Source of the DNA: Tersicoccus phoenicis
Lineage (GTDB): Bacteria; Actinomycetota; Actinomycetes; Actinomycetales; Micrococcaceae
Assembly: GCF_001968835.1 (NCBI RefSeq)
Contig: NZ_MRDE01000007.1
Span: 1-58,061 of the forward strand
DNA length: 58,061 bases
Direction of reading: 5' to 3'
Shown here: positions 41,362 to 50,168 of the stretch, piece after piece
How the letters are laid out: the number at the start of each line of letters is the position of its first letter
How positions within the stretch are numbered: position 1 is the stretch's first letter
Translations under genes and position numbers: made by a program
The notes under the pieces: model-generated
What the model saw: only the letters and a program-made list of their open reading frames with translations
Told to the model about the DNA's origin: nothing
Database searches by the model: none

Positions 41362-42125
41362 GCACCCCCGCACCCGCTTCCCCGCCCGCGGACACCGTTC
41401 GCGCCGGCCACCTGCGCGCCACCGGCATCCACCTGTCGTTCGGGTCGAACCACGTGCTGCGCGGCGTCGATCTCGATGCCCCCGCGGGCACGACGACCGC
41501 GGTGATCGGGCCGTCCGGGTCCGGCAAGTCGACCCTGCTGCGCGTGTTGAACCGGCTGATCGAACCGGACCGTGGTGACCTCACGCTCGACGGCGAGTCC
41601 GTGCTCGGCGCGAACCCGGACGCCTACCGACAGCGGATCGGCATGGTCTTCCAGCAGTTCAACCTGTTCCCCCACATGACCGTCGGTGACAACGTCGCTC
41701 TCGCCCTGCGGAAACTGCGCGGCCTGGACAAGGAGCGGGCGCGCGAGGCAGCACGGCGCCAGCTCGACCGGGTGGGTCTGGCTCACCGCGTGGGCGCCCG
41801 GCCCTCCGCCTTGTCCGGCGGGCAGCAGCAGCGGGTGGCGATCGCCCGAGCGCTGGCCATGGAGCCGGAACTGATGCTCTTCGACGAGGCCACCTCCGCG
41901 CTGGATCCGGAACTGGTCAAGGGCGTCCTCGCGTTGATGAGCGACCTGGCCTCCTCGGGCATGACGATGGTCGTCGTCACCCACGAGATGGGATTTGCCC
42001 GATCGGTCGCCGATGCGGTGACGTTCATGGACGCCGGCATCGTCGTCGAGACCGGGACGCCGCGTCAGGTCTTCGGCGAGCCGCGGACCGACCGGTTGCG
42101 GCAGTTCCTCTCCGACGTGCTCTGA
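41358..42125 (+). CDS. Amino-acid ABC transporter ATP-binding protein
   Basis: A 255-residue ATPase of the polar-amino-acid-uptake class. Walker A is '[17 protein letters not shown]', Q-loop '[15 protein letters not shown]', signature '[15 protein letters not shown]', Walker B '[17 protein letters not shown]' (Ala replaces the usual Pro of DEPT), switch '[14 protein letters not shown]'. GTG 41358 overlaps the permease stop. It completes a binding protein-permease-ATPase operon. The convergent gap to the exonuclease gene (62 bases) holds no clear terminator. Confidence 0.91.
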   Translation: MSTPAPASPPADTVRAGHLRATGIHLSFGSNHVLRGVDLDAPAGTTTAVIGPSGSGKSTLLRVLNRLIEPDRGDLTLDGESVLGANPDAYRQRIGMVFQQFNLFPHMTVGDNVALALRKLRGLDKERAREAARRQLDRVGLAHRVGARPSALSGGQQQRVAIARALAMEPELMLFDEATSALDPELVKGVLALMSDLASSGMTMVVVTHEMGFARSVADAVTFMDAGIVVETGTPRQVFGEPRTDRLRQFLSDVL

Positions 42126-42187
42126 AGCCTCGCCTCCTGTTCCGCCCGGCTCCCTGCCCCGCGTCGCCCGCGGTCCTCGGCCGCGCC

Positions 42188-42886
42188 TCAGCCGACCGGC
42201 CACGGGTGCGGGCCCGGGATGTCCGCCTCCGCCCAGCCCTCGCGGCGCAGATGGGCGGCCCGCCGCTCGGCGCGTTCCCGCAGCCAGACGATCTGCAACT
42301 CGTGCAGCCAGCGGGCCGGCATCTGCAGCTCCGGCCAGCGACGTGCCAGCGCGTCCGCCAGCCCCAGGGTCGCCGCCGCGTCCGCCGCGGACGTGTGCGC
42401 GTGCGCGAGCGGCACGTCGAACTCGTCGCACAGGGCGACCAGCGTGCGTTTGCGGCCACCTTCCCGGCGCCGTTCCAGCTCTCGGTGGATCTGGAACGGG
42501 TCGAGGACGGGCATCGGGTGCGGCGGGTCCGGCAGCGCCCAGCGGCGGCACTCCTGCGCCAGCACGGTGAAATCGTAGACGGCGTTGAAGGCCAGCACCG
42601 GGATCCGCGCGTCGAAGAGCTCCCGCAGGGACGCGGTCACCTCCGCGATCACCACCGGGGCCGGGCGGCCCTCGGCCCGTGCCCGCGCCGTCGTGATTCC
42701 GTGGACCGTACTCGCCGCCTCCGGTATCTCCACGCCCGGGTCCGCGAGCCATTCGTGCCGCCCGATGAACCGACCGGCCGAGTCGACGACGACGACGGAC
42801 GCCGAGACGATCCGGGCCGTGGCGGGATCGCGCCCGGTGGTCTCCAGGTCGAACGCCGCGCGGGGAAGCAGGTGCCAGCTGGGCAT
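42188..42886 (-). CDS. DnaQ-like DEDDh 3'-5' exonuclease
   Basis: A 232-residue exonuclease of the DNA polymerase III epsilon superfamily. ExoI is 'AAFDLETTGRDPATARIV' (Asp and Glu), ExoII 'VLAFNAVYDFTVLA' (Asp), and ExoIII-epsilon 'AHAHTSAADAAATLGLADAL' (His and Asp). The C-terminal part is Arg-rich. It could serve in proofreading-like or RNA/DNA trimming roles; the substrate is not evident. ATG 42886 is chosen because TACCGT lies 7 bases upstream; the frame runs further but into the divergent gene's control region. Confidence 0.86.
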   Translation of the reverse strand: MPSWHLLPRAAFDLETTGRDPATARIVSASVVVVDSAGRFIGRHEWLADPGVEIPEAASTVHGITTARARAEGRPAPVVIAEVTASLRELFDARIPVLAFNAVYDFTVLAQECRRWALPDPPHPMPVLDPFQIHRELERRREGGRKRTLVALCDEFDVPLAHAHTSAADAAATLGLADALARRWPELQMPARWLHELQIVWLRERAERRAAHLRREGWAEADIPGPHPWPVG

Positions 42887-42893
42887 GGCCTTC

Positions 42894-42899
42894 ACGGTA
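42894..42899 (-). promoter_or_regulatory. -10 hexamer of the exonuclease gene
   Basis: TACCGT on the minus strand, 7 bases before ATG 42886; leaderless arrangement. The divergent site for the alkyltransferase-like gene is 86 bases away. Confidence 0.55.
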
Positions 42900-42984
42900 C
42901 CGGCGCGCCCCGACAGAACTGCGTGGATCGGGCGAGGACCGGCCACGGACCGGCCCGATGGCCAGAGACGTCCGTGCCGACGCC

Positions 42985-42990
42985 TACGCT
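42985..42990 (+). promoter_or_regulatory. -10 hexamer of the alkyltransferase-like/adnAB operon
   Basis: TACGCT, 6 bases before GTG 42997; leaderless arrangement. Because the next two genes overlap, this is likely the main promoter for adnAB. Confidence 0.55.
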
Positions 42991-42996
42991 GGTGGG

Positions 42997-43428
42997 GTGC
43001 GTGACGGGTTCGAGACGGCGGTGCTCCGCGTGGCCGCGGCCATCCCCGAGGGCCGGGTGCTCAGTTACGGCGACATCGCGGACCTGCTGGACGGCATGGG
43101 ACCGCGCACGGTCGGCCGGGTGATGAGCCACCACGGTGACGAGGTGGCCTGGTGGCGGGTGCTCCGTGCCGACGGGACCGTCTTCCCGCCGCTCGCGGCG
43201 CGTGCTGCCGCCGCGTACGAGCGGGAAGGGACACCGCTGATGCCGGTCCGCGGGGGCGTGGACCGGGCTGCGCCGCGGGTGCGCATGCGGCAGGCCCGCT
43301 GGCAGCCCACGCCGGACGAACTCGCTCGCCTGGATCGGTCCCTGGCAGCGGACGGCTGGTGGGACGCGGACACGCCGGAGGAGCCGCCGTCAGTTCTGTC
43401 GGTGGCCGATGATGGGATCGAGGCATGA
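42997..43428 (+). CDS. Alkyltransferase-like (MGMT-family) DNA-binding protein without reactive Cys
   Basis: A 143-residue protein with the MGMT DNA-binding fold: 'FETAVLRVAAAIPEGRVLSY', 'GDIADLLDGMGPRTVGRVM' and 'VAWWRVLRADG'. The Pro-Cys-His-Arg active site of true methyltransferases is replaced by AWWR, so it cannot accept an alkyl group. Known alkyltransferase-like proteins bind O6-alkylguanine and recruit nucleotide-excision repair; the same role is inferred. Usual family members have Trp only at the Cys position; here the His is Trp too. Its stop overlaps adnA by four bases. Rv3204 near adnAB is the parallel from memory. Confidence 0.85.
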   Translation: MRDGFETAVLRVAAAIPEGRVLSYGDIADLLDGMGPRTVGRVMSHHGDEVAWWRVLRADGTVFPPLAARAAAAYEREGTPLMPVRGGVDRAAPRVRMRQARWQPTPDELARLDRSLAADGWWDADTPEEPPSVLSVADDGIEA

Positions 43429-46400
43429 GCAGCGACGTGGTGGAGGCGACCGGTGCGCTGTCCGGTGCTCCCGTGCTCGATGCCGACCAGCGGGCCGTCG
43501 CCGAGGCGCCCGCCGGTCACGGCGCCCTGGTGGTCCTCGGCGCGCCGGGCACCGGCAAGAGCACGGTCCTGATCGAACGGGCGGTACACGCCGTCGACGC
43601 CGGAACCGACGCCGCCGGCGTCCTGCTGCTGGCCCCGTCGCGTCGCTCCGCCACCCGGCTGCGCGACACCCTGACGGCGCGGCTGGACCGCACGGTTGCC
43701 TCCTCCCCGGCCCGGTCCTGGCAGGCCTACGCCTTCGACCTGCTGCGCCGGGCCCGGGTGGAGAAGTTCCTGGCGCTGCCCGCACCGCCGCGGTTGCTCT
43801 CCGGAGCCGAGCAGGACCAGATCATCGCCGACCTGCTCTCCGGGCACCGGGCCGGTCACGGTGCACCCCTGGTCTGGCCCACCGACCTGGAGCACGCGCT
43901 GCGCACCCGCGGCTTCCGGCAGGAGGTCCGTCAGTTGTTCGACCGGCTCACCGAGTACGGGCTGACCGCCGAGGACCTCGGCCGGCTCGGTGAGGCCCGG
44001 GGCCGGGCGGACTGGGTCGCCGCCGCACGCCTGTACCGGGAGTACCGGGACGTGCTGGACCTGCGGATGCCCGAGGCCTTCGACCCGGCCGGCATCATCA
44101 CCGAGGCCCGGCGGGTGCTGCAGGAGAACCCCGCCTTCCTCGCCGCCGAACGCGCCCGGCTCGCCCTCATCCTGGTCGACGACCTGCAGGAGGCCACGCC
44201 GGCGATCCACGAACTGCTGTACGTGATCGGCGCGGACACCGACATCGTCCTCACCGCGTCCGCCGAGTCCGTCGTCCAGGGCTTCCGCGGCGCCCGCCCC
44301 GACCTGCTCGCGGGGCTGGACGATCACCTGCCGGGCCTGCGCACCCGCACCCTGACCACCTCCTGGCGGTTGGGAACCGGGACGAGCGCCGCCTGGCGTC
44401 GGGTCGCCGACCGGATCCCCGTGACCGGCGGCGGGACACACGGGCGCGTGCTGGACCCCCGGCCCGGCGCGGGCGTGACCGCCCCGGACGCCGCCGTCGA
44501 GGCGCACGTCGTCGCCTCCGACCTGCACGAGTCCCGGTTCGTGGCCCAACGGCTGCTGGAAGCACATCTGCACGAGCAACGGCCGTGGGCGTCCCTGGCG
44601 GTGATCGCGCGAACCGGAGGGAAGCTCACCTCGCTCGCCCGCTCGCTGACACAGCACGGCGTGCCGATCCGGCTGCCGGCGGCGGAGCGGCCCGTCCGGG
44701 ACGAGGTGGCCGTCGCGGCCCTGCTCGATCTGTACGCCGTCAGCCTCGGTCGCCGGCCGCTCACCGCGGAGCTGGCGATCACCCTGTTGACCTCGCGTTT
44801 CGGTGGCGGGTCGGCCCTGGGACTGCGCCGGTTGCGGCAGCAGCTGCGCGCCGCCGAACTGGAGGCCGGCGGCGGGCGCGCCAGTGACGAGCTGCTGATC
44901 GAGGCGCTGCAGGCGCCGGGTGCGCTCGCCGGCCTGACCCGCGACGCGCAGCCGGCGCGGGTGATCGCCGCCATGCTCGCCGCCGGCACCGCGGCCGCCG
45001 AGCAGACCGACCCGACGCCGGAGACGGTGCTGTGGGCACTGTGGCAGGCGTCCGGCGCGGAACGCCGCTGGGTGCGGGAGGCCCTCGGCGGGGGTGCCGT
45101 AGGGGAGCGAGCCGACCGGGACCTGGACGCCATGATGGCCCTCTTCCAGACCGCCGAGCGGTACGTCGATCAGCTCCCCGGTGCCTCGCCCGCCCAGTTC
45201 CTCGACTACGTGGCCGGGCAGGAGGTGCCCATGGACACGCTCGCCGACCGTGCCCCCGTGGGCGATGCCGTCGAGCTGCTCACCCCCGCCTCCGCCGCGG
45301 GCCGCGAGTGGGACATCGTCATCGTCGCCGGGCTGCAGGACGGCGTCTGGCCGAATCCCCGGCTGCGCGGAGAACTGCTCGGTTCCACCGAACTCGTCGA
45401 CATCCTCGATGCCGGTCCCGAGGTCGCCGCGCAGCGCGACGTGCAGGCCCGGCTCCGGCAGATCCGGCACGACGAGCTGCGCAGCTTCTCCGTCGCGGTC
45501 TCGCGCGCCCGCCGGCGGTTGATCTGCGTGGGGGTCGACGCCGAGGACGAGCAACCCTCCGCCTTCCTCGACCTCGTCGACCCGTGGCCGGACCCCACCG
45601 GGCCCCGGCCGCACACCACGGTCGGCCGGCCGGTCACCCTCCGGGCCCTGGTGGCCGAGTTGCGCCAGTACGCCCAGTCCGACGACGCGGCCGAGCGCTC
45701 CGCCGCGGTGGCCCAACTCGCTCGGCTCGCTGCCGTCGGACAGGACACCCCCGGCGGTGGTGAGAACGGCGTCGTCGTGCCGGGCGCCCATCCCGGCGCG
45801 TGGTGGGGGTTGTTGCCGCTGAGCACCGACGAGCCGATCGTGGCGGCCGGCGAGACGGTGACGGTCTCGCCGTCCCGGATCACCGCCGTGCAGGATTCGC
45901 CGCTGAACTGGTTCGTCCAGACGGCCGGGGGGCAGGAGGCCACCGACTTCGCCCGCAGCCTCGGCACCCTGGTCCACGGCATCGCCGAACACCTGCCCGA
46001 AGGATCCCGGGCCGATCTCGGCGCGGAGCTGTCCCGCCGGTGGGCGCAGCTGGCGTTGCCCGAGTCGTGGGAGACGGACAAGGAATACGAACGCGCCCGC
46101 ACCATGGTGGACCGGTTCGCCGAGTACGTCAGTCTCAGCCGCACGCAGGGACGGGTCCTGCTGCACGTGGAACAGGACTTCACGGTCGAACTGCACCCGG
46201 TCGACGGCGCCGCCGGACAGGGGCCGGTGCACGCCGTGCTACGCGGCCAGGTCGACCGGCTCGAGATCGACGACCAGGGCCGCCTCTTCATCGCCGACCT
46301 GAAGACCGGCAAGCGCAAACCGAGGAGCGACGAGATGCCTGCTCACCCGCAGCTGGGCGCCTACCAGGTGGCCGTCGCTGCCGGCGGCTTCGCCGACGGC

Positions 46401-46637
46401 GACCGGCCCGGCGGCGCGGCCCTGGTCAACGTTGGCACCGGGGAGAAGAAGGTGAGCGTCCAGCCGCAGGCACCTCTCGCCGAGGGTGAGACCTGGGCGC
46501 CGGACCTGGTCCGGTCCGCTGCGAGCACGATGACCGGGGCGACGTTCGAGGCCCGGCACCAGCCCGGCGAGCGGCCGCACTGCACGCTGCCCGGCGTGTG
46601 CCCGCTGTGCGCAGCCGGACGCCAGGTGACCGAATGA
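43425..46637 (+). CDS. adnA: AdnA-like helicase-nuclease subunit
   Basis: One subunit of the actinobacterial AdnAB double-strand-break resecting motor-nuclease. The 1070-residue protein has a UvrD-like motor with Walker A 'LGAPGTGKSTVLIERAV' (about residues 38-54) and a Walker B region 'LALILVDDLQEATPAIHELL' in which the usual Asp-Glu is Asp-Asp. The C-terminal RecB-like nuclease is marked by 'GQVDRLEIDDQGRLFIADLK' and 'TGKRKP'. The last residues hold a Cys group, C-x5-C-x2-C, possibly part of an Fe-S or zinc site. ATG 43425 overlaps the alkyltransferase-like stop and the gene's own stop overlaps adnB. Confidence 0.88.
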   Translation: MSSDVVEATGALSGAPVLDADQRAVAEAPAGHGALVVLGAPGTGKSTVLIERAVHAVDAGTDAAGVLLLAPSRRSATRLRDTLTARLDRTVASSPARSWQAYAFDLLRRARVEKFLALPAPPRLLSGAEQDQIIADLLSGHRAGHGAPLVWPTDLEHALRTRGFRQEVRQLFDRLTEYGLTAEDLGRLGEARGRADWVAAARLYREYRDVLDLRMPEAFDPAGIITEARRVLQENPAFLAAERARLALILVDDLQEATPAIHELLYVIGADTDIVLTASAESVVQGFRGARPDLLAGLDDHLPGLRTRTLTTSWRLGTGTSAAWRRVADRIPVTGGGTHGRVLDPRPGAGVTAPDAAVEAHVVASDLHESRFVAQRLLEAHLHEQRPWASLAVIARTGGKLTSLARSLTQHGVPIRLPAAERPVRDEVAVAALLDLYAVSLGRRPLTAELAITLLTSRFGGGSALGLRRLRQQLRAAELEAGGGRASDELLIEALQAPGALAGLTRDAQPARVIAAMLAAGTAAAEQTDPTPETVLWALWQASGAERRWVREALGGGAVGERADRDLDAMMALFQTAERYVDQLPGASPAQFLDYVAGQEVPMDTLADRAPVGDAVELLTPASAAGREWDIVIVAGLQDGVWPNPRLRGELLGSTELVDILDAGPEVAAQRDVQARLRQIRHDELRSFSVAVSRARRRLICVGVDAEDEQPSAFLDLVDPWPDPTGPRPHTTVGRPVTLRALVAELRQYAQSDDAAERSAAVAQLARLAAVGQDTPGGGENGVVVPGAHPGAWWGLLPLSTDEPIVAAGETVTVSPSRITAVQDSPLNWFVQTAGGQEATDFARSLGTLVHGIAEHLPEGSRADLGAELSRRWAQLALPESWETDKEYERARTMVDRFAEYVSLSRTQGRVLLHVEQDFTVELHPVDGAAGQGPVHAVLRGQVDRLEIDDQGRLFIADLKTGKRKPRSDEMPAHPQLGAYQVAVAAGGFADGDRPGGAALVNVGTGEKKVSVQPQAPLAEGETWAPDLVRSAASTMTGATFEARHQPGERPHCTLPGVCPLCAAGRQVTE

Positions 46638-49600
46638 GCGCCACCGCTCGAGCGCGCGACACCCGCGACGGCGGGTCGCGGGACGAGCTGATCACCCCCG
46701 AACGGCTCGCCGAAGCGCTCGACAGCCCGCCGCCCACCCCGGAACAGGCCGCCATCATCGCCGCTCCGCTGGAACCTCTTCTCGTCGTCGCGGGCGCCGG
46801 GTCGGGAAAGACCGCGACCATGTCCCAGCGCATCACCTGGCTCGTCGCCAACGGGCTGGTCTCCCCGGACCAGATCCTCGGCGTGACCTTCACCCGCAAG
46901 GCTGCCGGCGAGCTGGCCACCCGCGTCGGCTCGGCCCTGCGCCGGCTCCGCGCGGTCGGGCTGCTGCCCGCCACCGCGGACGCCGACGGCGCGGCCGCCC
47001 TGGACCCGCAGATCAGCACCTACCACTCCTACGCGGCGTCCATCGTCCAGGACCACGGGCTGCGCCTGGGCGTGGAGCGCGACGCCGTCGTCATCGGTCA
47101 GGCGCAGGCCTGGCAGCTGGCCAGCCAGGTGGTCGAGGCGTACGACGGCGAACACGAGCACTTCGTCAGCGCCAAGAGCACCCTGGTCACCGGGGTGCTG
47201 CAGATGGCCTCCGAGTGCGCCGAGCACCTGAAGGATCCCGCGCAGGTCGAGGCGTGGCTGACGGACACGGTCATCCGGCTCGCCGGACTCCCGTACGTCG
47301 CCGGAAAACCGACGCGGACCACCGACGCCGCGACGAAGGCGCTGGACCGGCTGCGCACCCTCGCCACCATCGCCGGTCTGGTCGCGAAGTACGACGAGGC
47401 CAAGCGCCGGCGTGAGGTGCTGGACTACGGCGACCTCGTGTGCATCGCTGCCCGCATCGCGCAGCAGGTGCCCGCGGTCGTGGCCGCGGAACGGGCCCGG
47501 TACCCCGTGGTGGTCCTCGACGAGTTCCAGGACACCTCCCACGCCCAGGCCGTCCTGTTCAAGACACTGTTCGGCTTTGGCCACCCGGTGACCGCCGTCG
47601 GCGATCCGAAACAGTCCATCTACGGGTTCCGCGGGGCGTCCGCGGGACAGCTGCACCGCTTCGGTGCGGACTTCCCGCGGGTCGCGCCGGACGGTTCCGT
47701 GCAGCGCGCCCGCACCCTGTACCTGACCACCGCCTGGCGCAACGACCAGCACATCCTCGACGCCGCGAATCTGGTCTCCGCGCCGCTGTCGGGCGCCGAC
47801 GGGTCCGGCACTGACGGGAACCGGGCCGCCGGAGCCGTTCCACCGCTGCAGCCGCGCCCCGGCGCCGGTCCCGGGCGCGTGGTCATCGAGCACCACGCCA
47901 CGACCGAGGACGAGGCGGAGGCCATCGTCGGGCACATCTGCTCGCTGCGGCCCGACCTCACCCCCACCGCCCGCACAGCCGCTGGTGCCGCCGGTGGGTC
48001 CAGTGCGGCCGGTGCGGCCGGTGCGACGGGGGCGGCACCACCGACGGTCGCGGTCCTGTGCCGCACCCGGGCACAGATCGAGCCGATCCGACGGGCCCTG
48101 ACCGACCGTGGCATCCCCGTCGAGGTGGTCGGCCTCGGGGGACTGCTGGACACCCCGGAGATCGTCGACGTCGTCAGCACCCTCCAGGTGCTCGCCGACC
48201 CGGGCCGATCGGACGCCCTGATGCGGCTGATGGCCGGAGCGCGGTGGCGGATCGGGCCGCGCGACCTGATGACGCTGCGGGACTGGTCGAGCGTGCTGGC
48301 GTCCCGTCGGGAGAAGGCCCTCCGGCAGCGGGAGGAGCTGGACGCGGCCACCGCGGGCACCGCGGAGGAAGCGCGGCTGGTGGAGTCCGACACCGTCGAC
48401 GCGGCCAGCCTGATCGAGGCGATCGACTGGCTGCCCGATCCGGGTTGGGAGTCGACGCACGGCCGGTCCCTCTCGACCGCAGGCCGGGACCGGCTGGCCC
48501 GTCTCGCCGCGGAGTTGCGAGACCTGCGCGGCTACCTCGGGGACGAGTTGACCACCCTCCTCGGGCAGGTGGAACGCACCATGCTGCTGGACATCGAGGT
48601 CGCCTCCCGTCCCGGCGTCAGCATCCACCAGGCGCGCGGCAACCTCGACGCGTTCACCGACGCCGCCGCGGCATTCCTGGCCGGCAGTCCGCGGATCGAC
48701 GTGGTCGCCTTCCTCGGTTGGCTGGAGGCGGCGAAGGAGGAGGAGAACGGGCTGGAGACGGCGCAACCGGACGTGCGCAGCGACGCCGTGCAGCTGCTCA
48801 CCGCCCACGCCGCGAAGGGGCTCGAATGGGACGCCGTCGTCGTGCCCGGGATGAGCGTGGGCGTGTTCCCGTCGGACAAGAAGACCCGGTGGAGTTCGGA
48901 CAAGCTGGCTCTGCCGTGGCCGCTGCGCGGCGACTGCGCGCACCTGCCCCAGTGGGACCTCGACCAGCCCGATCTGAAGAGCCTCGTCGAGGCGGAGAAG
49001 GACTACGCCGATCGGGCCGGTGAGCACGCGGAACTGGAGGAGCGACGGCTGGCGTACGTGGCGATCACCCGCGCCCGGCGCCACCTCGTGCTCACCTCCG
49101 CGCGGTGGCGGGGCGGCAACAAGAAGCCCTCCGCCCTCTCACCGTTCCTCGGTGAACTCGAGACCCTGACCGGGCAGGACGCGTCCGGCGAGACCCTGAC
49201 CGGGCAGGACACGGCGGCCCCCGTGGTGGTCCGCGGCATCTGGGTCGAGGACGCCGGTGCGACCAATCCGCACGCCGACCAACCGGAGACCGCCCGCTGG
49301 CCGTACGACCCGTTGGACTCCCCGGTCGACGCCCACGGTCGGCGGTTGCGGCCCGGCGGCAGCCGACGTCCTGCCCTCGAGCGGGCCGCCTCGGAGGTGC
49401 TGGCGGCGCTGTCCGGCGGTCGACGGGTCCCGGCCGGCCCGGACGCCGATCCTCGCTGGGAGCGCGAGACCACGGTACTGCTGGACCGGTTCCTCGCCCC
49501 GCCGACCACCAGCCGGGCCGAGCCGCCCACGCACATCTCCGCGTCCACGCTGGTCGAACTGGACGACGACGCGGCCGCGGTGCTCGCCCGGCTGCGGCGT

Positions 49601-50125
49601 CCCGTCCCACGACGGCCCTCACCGGCGGCGCGCCAGGGCACCGCCTTCCACGCCTGGGTCGAGGAATGGTACGGCCAACCGGGCATGCTCGACCTCGGTG
49701 ACTTCCCCGGGCAGGCGGACGCGCACGTCGACGCCGGCCACGGACTGCCGAGCATGATCGCCGCCTTCCAGGCGTCCCGGTTCGCCGCCATGACGCCCGC
49801 GGCGGTCGAGGCTCCCGTCGAGACCCGGGTCGGCTCCGTCGTCGTGCGTGGCCGGATCGATGCGGTGTTCCGGGACGCGGAGGGCCGGTGGGACCTGATC
49901 GACTGGAAGACCGGAGCGGTGCCCACGGGCCGGGACCTGCAGAACAAGGCGGTGCAACTGGCCCTGTACCGGCTGGCCTGGTCGCGGCTGCACGGCATCC
50001 CCCTGACCGAGGTGGACGCGGCGTTCTTCTACGTCGTCGCCGGCCGCGAGGTGCGGATGCCCGCCCTGGCCGACGAGGCCGCCCTCGAACGGATCGTGGC
50101 GGTGGCCTTCCCGGTCCTCGGCTGA
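46634..50125 (+). CDS. adnB: AdnB-like helicase-nuclease subunit
   Basis: Second AdnAB subunit, 1163 residues. The motor is complete: Walker A 'VVAGAGSGKTATMSQRI', 'GVTFTRKAAGELATRV', Walker B 'VVVLDEFQDTSHAQAVLF', 'GDPKQSIYGFRGASAG', 'LTTAWRND' and the late motif 'LTAHAAKGLEWDAVVVPG' and 'YVAITRARRHLVL'. The C-terminal nuclease carries 'VVRGRIDAVFRDAEGRWDLI' and 'DWKTGAVPTGRDLQNKAVQL'. In mycobacteria the AdnB motor is the one that drives translocation. A Gly/Ala-rich insert and a duplicated ETLTGQD segment are lineage-specific. ATG 46634 overlaps adnA by four bases. Confidence 0.9.
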   Translation: MSATARARDTRDGGSRDELITPERLAEALDSPPPTPEQAAIIAAPLEPLLVVAGAGSGKTATMSQRITWLVANGLVSPDQILGVTFTRKAAGELATRVGSALRRLRAVGLLPATADADGAAALDPQISTYHSYAASIVQDHGLRLGVERDAVVIGQAQAWQLASQVVEAYDGEHEHFVSAKSTLVTGVLQMASECAEHLKDPAQVEAWLTDTVIRLAGLPYVAGKPTRTTDAATKALDRLRTLATIAGLVAKYDEAKRRREVLDYGDLVCIAARIAQQVPAVVAAERARYPVVVLDEFQDTSHAQAVLFKTLFGFGHPVTAVGDPKQSIYGFRGASAGQLHRFGADFPRVAPDGSVQRARTLYLTTAWRNDQHILDAANLVSAPLSGADGSGTDGNRAAGAVPPLQPRPGAGPGRVVIEHHATTEDEAEAIVGHICSLRPDLTPTARTAAGAAGGSSAAGAAGATGAAPPTVAVLCRTRAQIEPIRRALTDRGIPVEVVGLGGLLDTPEIVDVVSTLQVLADPGRSDALMRLMAGARWRIGPRDLMTLRDWSSVLASRREKALRQREELDAATAGTAEEARLVESDTVDAASLIEAIDWLPDPGWESTHGRSLSTAGRDRLARLAAELRDLRGYLGDELTTLLGQVERTMLLDIEVASRPGVSIHQARGNLDAFTDAAAAFLAGSPRIDVVAFLGWLEAAKEEENGLETAQPDVRSDAVQLLTAHAAKGLEWDAVVVPGMSVGVFPSDKKTRWSSDKLALPWPLRGDCAHLPQWDLDQPDLKSLVEAEKDYADRAGEHAELEERRLAYVAITRARRHLVLTSARWRGGNKKPSALSPFLGELETLTGQDASGETLTGQDTAAPVVVRGIWVEDAGATNPHADQPETARWPYDPLDSPVDAHGRRLRPGGSRRPALERAASEVLAALSGGRRVPAGPDADPRWERETTVLLDRFLAPPTTSRAEPPTHISASTLVELDDDAAAVLARLRRPVPRRPSPAARQGTAFHAWVEEWYGQPGMLDLGDFPGQADAHVDAGHGLPSMIAAFQASRFAAMTPAAVEAPVETRVGSVVVRGRIDAVFRDAEGRWDLIDWKTGAVPTGRDLQNKAVQLALYRLAWSRLHGIPLTEVDAAFFYVVAGREVRMPALADEAALERIVAVAFPVLG
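49160..49210 (+). repeat. In-frame tandem repeat within adnB
   Basis: A 21-base sequence at 49160-49180 recurs exactly at 49190-49210 (30-base period), encoding ETLTGQD twice. It lies in a linker before the nuclease domain and could vary in copy number by slippage or recombination. Confidence 0.7.
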
Positions 50126-50168
50126 CGCGCTCGGCTGACCAGGGAGTGCAGGAGCGCCGGTCGACGGG

